Part shown: positions 60,383 through 64,000 of the stretch, one piece after another
How the letters are laid out: every line of letters starts with the position of its first letter
Numbering within the stretch: position 1 is the first letter of the stretch
DNA from: Lyngbya sp. CCAP 1446/10
GTDB taxonomy: Bacteria; Cyanobacteriota; Cyanobacteriia; Cyanobacteriales; Microcoleaceae
Direction: 5' to 3'
Length of the DNA stretch: 64,000 nt
Assembly (NCBI RefSeq): GCF_026130175.1
Contig: NZ_JAIGNI010000013.1
Span: forward strand, 48,394-112,393
Notes under the pieces: generated by a model
Database searches by the model: none
What the model was told of the DNA's origin: nothing
What the model saw: only the letters and a program-made list of their open reading frames with translations
Translations under genes and position numbers: made by a program

Positions 60383-61162
60383 TTATAAAGTCCCTGTCAT
60401 TACCATAGGCCCAGCAGGATTTTTTAGTAAGGGCGATGCTTCAACCGTGACAACTAATGGTGTTACTTCCGCATTAGCAGGCAGAGAAAGTTTGACAAAA
60501 ACAGTTCCTCTTTCATTAGTATTAAACTGCTCCCAAGCGATTTTTTCATTATTATTAACCGACCATAATTGATAAAACTGACCCTTTGGTAAAACCGGAA
60601 GGTTCCTTAAGATTAAAACAGCTTTGGGTTCACCCGGTGTGATTACAATACTTCCAGAGGCGGCAGATGCGTCAGCCATGCCTTTGAGGGAAACTAGACG
60701 AGTATTAGGCTGTTGCAACATTGCAATCACATCTTTTTGCCGCATTACCTGAGCCTCAAGCGTGGTTATTTGTTGCCTGATTCGGTAGTTATCCAAACCA
60801 ACAACTAACGCTAATACTGCCGCGATGCTAGCAATAAAACGACTCCAAGGTAGAGGTGAATGCTGCCGTTTTTTCTGGGGTAATGAGTTAGGAAATCCAG
60901 AAACATAAGGATTTGGTTCTGCAACGCTAGCCACCGAGGCAGCTTCTAAAATGGCAGAATAGAGATGTGGTGGCGGTGCGATATCAGGTAGGGCGTAGGG
61001 CATAACTTCTAGAACTTCTTGCAGGCTAGCAACCTCTGTAGCTAGTTCGGGATTTTCTTTCAGCAATCGCCTTAATTCCTCAGCTTCTTCAGGGCTGAGG
61101 TTGCCAAGTACATAACCTGCCATCAATTCTTCTGAGTGTTCAGGAAATAAAGGCTCTGTCAT
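60383..61162 (-). CDS. Anti-sigma factor (RskA-like)
   Basis: Membrane-anchored inhibitor of the adjacent ECF sigma factor. I start at MTEPLFPEHSEELMAGYVLG (61162) for 259 residues; the frame is open further upstream into the sigma gene but that is unlikely to be used. Residues about 1-80 are the cytoplasmic zinc-type/anti-sigma helices (LSPEEAEELRRLLKENPELA). One membrane span FIASIAAVLALVVGLDNY lies near 135-152. The periplasmic half is the RskA C-terminal beta domain (TPGEPKAVLILRNLPVLPKG and GQFYQLWSVNNNEKIAWEQF). It begins 8 bp after the sigma stop, so the two are co-transcribed and probably co-regulated. Confidence 0.88.
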   Translation of the reverse strand: MTEPLFPEHSEELMAGYVLGNLSPEEAEELRRLLKENPELATEVASLQEVLEVMPYALPDIAPPPHLYSAILEAASVASVAEPNPYVSGFPNSLPQKKRQHSPLPWSRFIASIAAVLALVVGLDNYRIRQQITTLEAQVMRQKDVIAMLQQPNTRLVSLKGMADASAASGSIVITPGEPKAVLILRNLPVLPKGQFYQLWSVNNNEKIAWEQFNTNERGTVFVKLSLPANAEVTPLVVTVEASPLLKNPAGPMVMTGTL

Positions 61163-61170
61163 AGGTGCAA

Positions 61171-61761
61171 CTAGCCAATTAAATTTTGTAAGTTTTTTCT
61201 TAAGTTTAATAAACCTTGCCGAGACCAAGTTTTAATTGTTCCCAGCGGTATACTAAGTTTAGCCGCGATTTCTGATTGACTCAGACCGTCGTAGTAAGCC
61301 ATATCCAACACCTGTCGCTGTTTTTCTGGAAGTTGAGTTAAGGCATCGCGAACACAGTGCGATCGATCGCCTAAAGCAACTGACTCGAAAGGTGTGAGAG
61401 GGGGAATTTCTGTAGCCATCATCTGACTCCATCGCTGGATAAATTTTAAGTTAGTGCTGCGGGAACGAAGTTTATCAATTGCCCGCGATCGAGTCATCGT
61501 TGTCAAAAAGCTGCTCATAGAGCCGCGATTCGGATTGTATGTACCCCTATTCCAGAGATTGAGAAAAATCTCTTGGGTTAAGTCTTCTGCCTCTTGAGGA
61601 TTGGTGAGAATTCTCAGTGCCAATCTGTAGACTAAGCTGCCATAGCGGTTATAGAGAATGCCCAAGGCAGAGGGTTGACCAATACTCATCAACTGAAATA
61701 ACTCAGCGTCAGTCTGTTTATCAGGCTTTTCCGCGCTTGTTTCGGCAGAGTTCAAATCCAT
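61171..61761 (-). CDS. ECF sigma factor
   Basis: A 196-residue extracytoplasmic-function sigma factor (SigK/SigG-like group of cyanobacteria). Region 2 has LALRILTNPQEAEDLTQEIF then LNLWNRGTYNPNRGSMSSFL and TTMTRSRAIDKLRSR. Region 4 is QLPEKQRQVLDMAYYDGLSQ then SEIAAKLSIPLGTIKTWSRQ, a clear -35-binding helix-turn-helix. The anti-sigma gene follows directly. Divergent from it, about 275 bp away, is a repeat lipoprotein gene that may be a target. Its signal is unknown; thiol redox genes nearby hint at oxidative or envelope stress. Confidence 0.93.
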   Translation of the reverse strand: MDLNSAETSAEKPDKQTDAELFQLMSIGQPSALGILYNRYGSLVYRLALRILTNPQEAEDLTQEIFLNLWNRGTYNPNRGSMSSFLTTMTRSRAIDKLRSRSTNLKFIQRWSQMMATEIPPLTPFESVALGDRSHCVRDALTQLPEKQRQVLDMAYYDGLSQSEIAAKLSIPLGTIKTWSRQGLLNLRKNLQNLIG

Positions 61762-62035
61762 AGGTGTTTTTTAGAACAGACCTAAACCGATAATTTTAAG
61801 TTGATTCTGGTTATTGCAGCAAGCACGTCTCCAAAAATAATCGGGCCCCATCTTCTTAAATACGAGCTACAGAGCTGATTGGATGTATGCAAGCTGGGTG
61901 TTTTAACCTCGATCGCCACAAATTTACGATATTCGCAATCCAATCAAAGAAGTAATCCGTACTATAAAAGGAACCACGGCTAGCTATTACCTGCTGACTG
62001 CTTAAATCAAAATTCCTCAGATTTGGAAGAAAAAT

Positions 62036-62308
62036 ATGAACCGGAAAGTGCTTTATTTGATTGTTGGTATGACTCTAACGGCTAGTCTGTATGCCTGCTC
62101 TTCTACTCCTAGCAGCACAAATCAGGCTGCTCCTAACTCTTCCCCCGATGGGATGAAGGCTTCTGATGGGATGAAGAGTCCCGATGCTATGAAGGCTCCC
62201 GGTGCTATGAAGAGTCCCGATGCTATGAAGGCTCCCGGTGCGATGAAAAGTCCTGATGCTATGAAGAGTCCTGATGCTATGAAGAGTCCTGATGCTATGA
62301 AAAAATAG
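62036..62308 (+). CDS. Hexapeptide-repeat lipoprotein (MKSPDA repeats)
   Basis: A 90-residue exported lipoprotein. The signal sequence MNRKVLYLIVGMTLTASLYA ends in the lipobox SLYAC, so Cys21 would be the lipidated first residue. After an Asn/Ser/Pro-rich linker, the mature part is a run of 18 bp in-frame repeats encoding MKSPDA or MKAPGA (eight units) and ends MKK. Similar Met-Lys-rich MXKDX-type small proteins are found near ECF sigma genes in many bacteria. Copy number may vary by slippage. It is divergent from the sigma operon, so it may be its target. Confidence 0.72.
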   Translation: MNRKVLYLIVGMTLTASLYACSSTPSSTNQAAPNSSPDGMKASDGMKSPDAMKAPGAMKSPDAMKAPGAMKSPDAMKSPDAMKSPDAMKK

Positions 62309-62346
62309 CCTCCACCAAAGACATCACCGAATTTAAATTGCTGATT

Positions 62347-62374
62347 TGGGGCGGTGCTGCGGAGCAACGCCCCA
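62347..62374. terminator. Strong hairpin between convergent genes
   Basis: TGGGGCGGTGCT pairs with AGCAACGCCCCA around GCGG, with one G/A mismatch. It lies between the lipoprotein gene and the reverse-strand ccdA-like gene and could stop transcription from both sides, though no long T-run follows. Confidence 0.5.
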
Positions 62375-62465
62375 CAAGAATTTGATTATGTCTTTATATA
62401 CAATTTAAATGCTGATTAGCTTGGTTTATGCCGATCGCACTTAACACTGCCCTTCACAGTAGCAT

Positions 62466-63158
62466 TCACAGCGGCAGAGTTGGAAAAAACGGAGCTAACC
62501 AAAGCTGTATCTTGACATCCCAACCCAAAAGAATCCCGATCGCACTTCCGACAACAATTGCGCCGCCGATTCTTTGTAAAGCTGCACTGTGGGGGCGCAA
62601 ACGTAATAAGTGCTGGCTGAAATAGCGTCCTCCATAGGCGATCGCCAGTAGCGGCAATCCAGCGCCCAAACCGTACAAAATCAGTAAAACAAACGCAGTT
62701 ACAGGCTGAGGATTGACAACAGCTAAAACCAGAATACTCGCCAGAACAGACCCCGCACAAGGTGTCCAAAGTAAGCCGAGTTGGGTTCCCAGCCAAAATT
62801 CACCAACCAACCCTACTCGTGCGGGTGCTTTCAGCCAATTTTCAAAGTGTAAGTATTTAAACAGCAGTTGATAACTCTGCGGAAAAATGGCACTTATCCC
62901 AGCCATCAAAAGAAAGGCAAGTGCTCCTGTTCGGAGGATGCTAGCAAAGCTGACAAACCAGCCTGATGTCACTCCCAACAAGCTACCAATTGCCGCAAAA
63001 CCCGCGATTAATCCTGATACCAAAGCAATCGGGCCATAGCGATGAGATTGCAGGCTGCGTCCTAATAATATGGGTAGGATTGGTAAGACGCAGGGCGAGA
63101 GAATTGTTAAAATTCCTGCTAGTAAAGCCACACCAGCCGAAGTGAGTGAAATTGCCAT
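62466..63158 (-). CDS. CcdA/DsbD-type thiol-redox membrane protein
   Basis: A 230-residue membrane protein with six helices of the CcdA (DsbD beta) family, which passes electrons from cytoplasmic thioredoxin to extracytoplasmic thiol proteins. Family blocks are the start TSAGVALLAGILTILSPCVL then PILPILLGRS, with the first redox Cys in SPCVLP, and LGLLWTPCAGSVLASILVLA, with the second Cys in TPCAG. Both are intact. In cyanobacteria CcdA proteins support cytochrome c maturation and thiol homeostasis. It begins 4 bp after the thioredoxin-like gene stop, so the pair forms one operon. Confidence 0.9.
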   Translation of the reverse strand: MAISLTSAGVALLAGILTILSPCVLPILPILLGRSLQSHRYGPIALVSGLIAGFAAIGSLLGVTSGWFVSFASILRTGALAFLLMAGISAIFPQSYQLLFKYLHFENWLKAPARVGLVGEFWLGTQLGLLWTPCAGSVLASILVLAVVNPQPVTAFVLLILYGLGAGLPLLAIAYGGRYFSQHLLRLRPHSAALQRIGGAIVVGSAIGILLGWDVKIQLWLAPFFPTLPL

Positions 63159-63162
63159 CTGA

Positions 63163-63783
63163 CTAACCTAATAATTTGCGAATCATTTGTTCGGTTTCGT
63201 CATAGGCTCCTTCGCCAATATGATCGTAGCGCTGAATGCCTTGGCGATCGGCTAAAAATAAATGAGGCCAGTATTCATTCTGGTAAGCCGCCCAAGTTTT
63301 AAATTCGTTATCCAGAGGCACTGGATAGGTAATTTGGTGTTCCTTCAAAGCTTTTTTGACATTGTTTACATCTCGCTCAAAGGGGAATTCAGGGGTGTGT
63401 ATGCCCACAATCTTCAATCCGCGATCGGCATATTGCTGGTGCCAGCGGACGATGTAGGGTAGAGTGCGCTGACAGTTAATGCAGCCAAATGTCCAAAATT
63501 GCACCAACACCACTTTGCCTTTAAGATCGGCTATTTTCAGCGGCGCAGAATTTAGCCACTGGCTGATACCTTGAAATTCTGGTAAAGACTTTCCTGTTGG
63601 TGAGGCCGCAACGTTCTCGACAGTCGGTAAATTAGGACTTGTAGCAGGAGCGGGTATGGGGGTATTGTCAGAGCTAGAAGTTGGGATAATATCTTTCTTA
63701 AGGCCACAACTGAGAGCAGTTCCACTAGCTCCCAGCCCCAAATACCAAAGTAACTGCCGTCGTCCCAGCCTGCGATCGTTCAT
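63163..63783 (-). CDS. Exported thioredoxin-like protein (TlpA/redoxin family)
   Basis: A 206-residue thiol protein. A twin-arginine-like start (NDRRLGRRQLLWYLGLGASG, then TALSCG) is either a Tat signal or a lipobox (LSCG). A low-complexity linker of about 40 residues follows. The redoxin domain begins LKIADLKGKVVLVQFWTFGC with the active site WTFGCINC, Cys-x-x-Cys at about 102-105, and YPVPLDNEFKTWAAYQNEYW, with the Pro-containing loop YWPHLF. It would take electrons from the downstream CcdA-like protein in the periplasm or lumen. Its target (cytochrome or other) is unknown. Confidence 0.88.
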   Translation of the reverse strand: MNDRRLGRRQLLWYLGLGASGTALSCGLKKDIIPTSSSDNTPIPAPATSPNLPTVENVAASPTGKSLPEFQGISQWLNSAPLKIADLKGKVVLVQFWTFGCINCQRTLPYIVRWHQQYADRGLKIVGIHTPEFPFERDVNNVKKALKEHQITYPVPLDNEFKTWAAYQNEYWPHLFLADRQGIQRYDHIGEGAYDETEQMIRKLLG

Positions 63784-64000
63784 AAACTAATTTCGTATCC
63801 GCTCAATAAGTTGCGGTAAATCTTAATTTTTCGACAGTGTATAACTTATTTGATTCTACAAATATCTTAATTCAGCCACAAAAATCACGCATTTACTGCT
63901 TGACCGCTAAATTTTGATTTAAATAATGTATGATCGATCATGAAATCAAGGATGTCACAGTCTTTTTGAGACAGTCACAATTTACCGTGGGTTTATATGG

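Noticed and set aside
63900..64000. A possible gene start or regulatory palindrome (ATGATCGATCAT) at the window end
   Set aside because: The palindrome is short and common in HIP1-rich genomes, and too little downstream sequence remains to judge a gene.

Overview
The window comes from a filamentous, motile, non-heterocystous-type cyanobacterium (Oscillatoria/Microcoleus/Phormidium-like; the exact genus is inference). The supporting signs are very frequent GCGATCGC (HIP1) octamers, the chlorophyll regulator gun4, the circadian kinase sasA, a System II cytochrome c assembly gene (ccsB/ycf5), small cyanobacterial families (DUF760, DUF3181, KGK, DUF2079, 2TM), and the hormogonium/pilus phototaxis genes hmpF plus a PilG-I-J-L type chemosensory operon.

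Layout. 1-5 kb: rpsO (cut by the window edge), ruvA, a large AAA-like ATPase, then about 950 bp with hairpins and spaced CCCTGATG repeats. 5-16 kb is accessory: gun4, a tandem/inverted repeat array, a small DnaX-tail-like protein divergent from an HTH-NACHT NTPase of the anti-phage type, an orphan HicB antitoxin, a DUF433 antitoxin broken by an amber codon, DUF2786, and a reverse-strand group pairing a Bax1-type nuclease (DUF790) with an XPB-like helicase. 16-24 kb: alanine dehydrogenase, tRNA-Leu(CAG), a TrmH methyltransferase, a small putative natural-product group (CrtX-like glycosyltransferase, PapA5-like acyltransferase, P450) and a decayed second P450. 24-43 kb is mostly housekeeping: group 2 sigma factor, mutT, sasA, DUF2079, GT4, MFS, tRNA-Arg(ACG), moaC, murJ, GST, sfsA, ccsB, tilS, with many short dispersed repeats between genes and two inside tilS. 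42-60 kb is the motility region: hmpF, a stretch of tRNA-like debris, a TnpB gene split by a second, intact TnpB element, then the chemosensory genes (PatA/PilG-like regulator, CheW, MCP, giant CheA-REC). Two unexpected genes sit inside that operon: an unrecognised basic protein where a CheY (PilH) gene would be expected, and a duplicated-HNH endonuclease with a C-terminal helix-turn-helix. 60-64 kb: ECF sigma/anti-sigma pair, a hexapeptide-repeat lipoprotein, and a CcdA plus thioredoxin-like thiol-redox pair.

Themes. Several unrelated genes begin immediately after minisatellite DNA (gun4, mutT, sfsA, tilS, the MCP gene). At least five dispersed-repeat families are visible, including a TATAGCA-ended composite element in three diverged copies. 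Small-scale decay is common: a frameshifted small gene, an amber mutation, gene-tail duplications, a P450 remnant and a split TnpB. The observations I rate highest are the HNH gene inside the chemotaxis operon, the in-frame repeats in tilS, the NACHT protein, the composite element, the XPB/Bax1 group, and the repeated LF motifs in the giant CheA. No tools were run; all family assignments come from reading the translated sequence.
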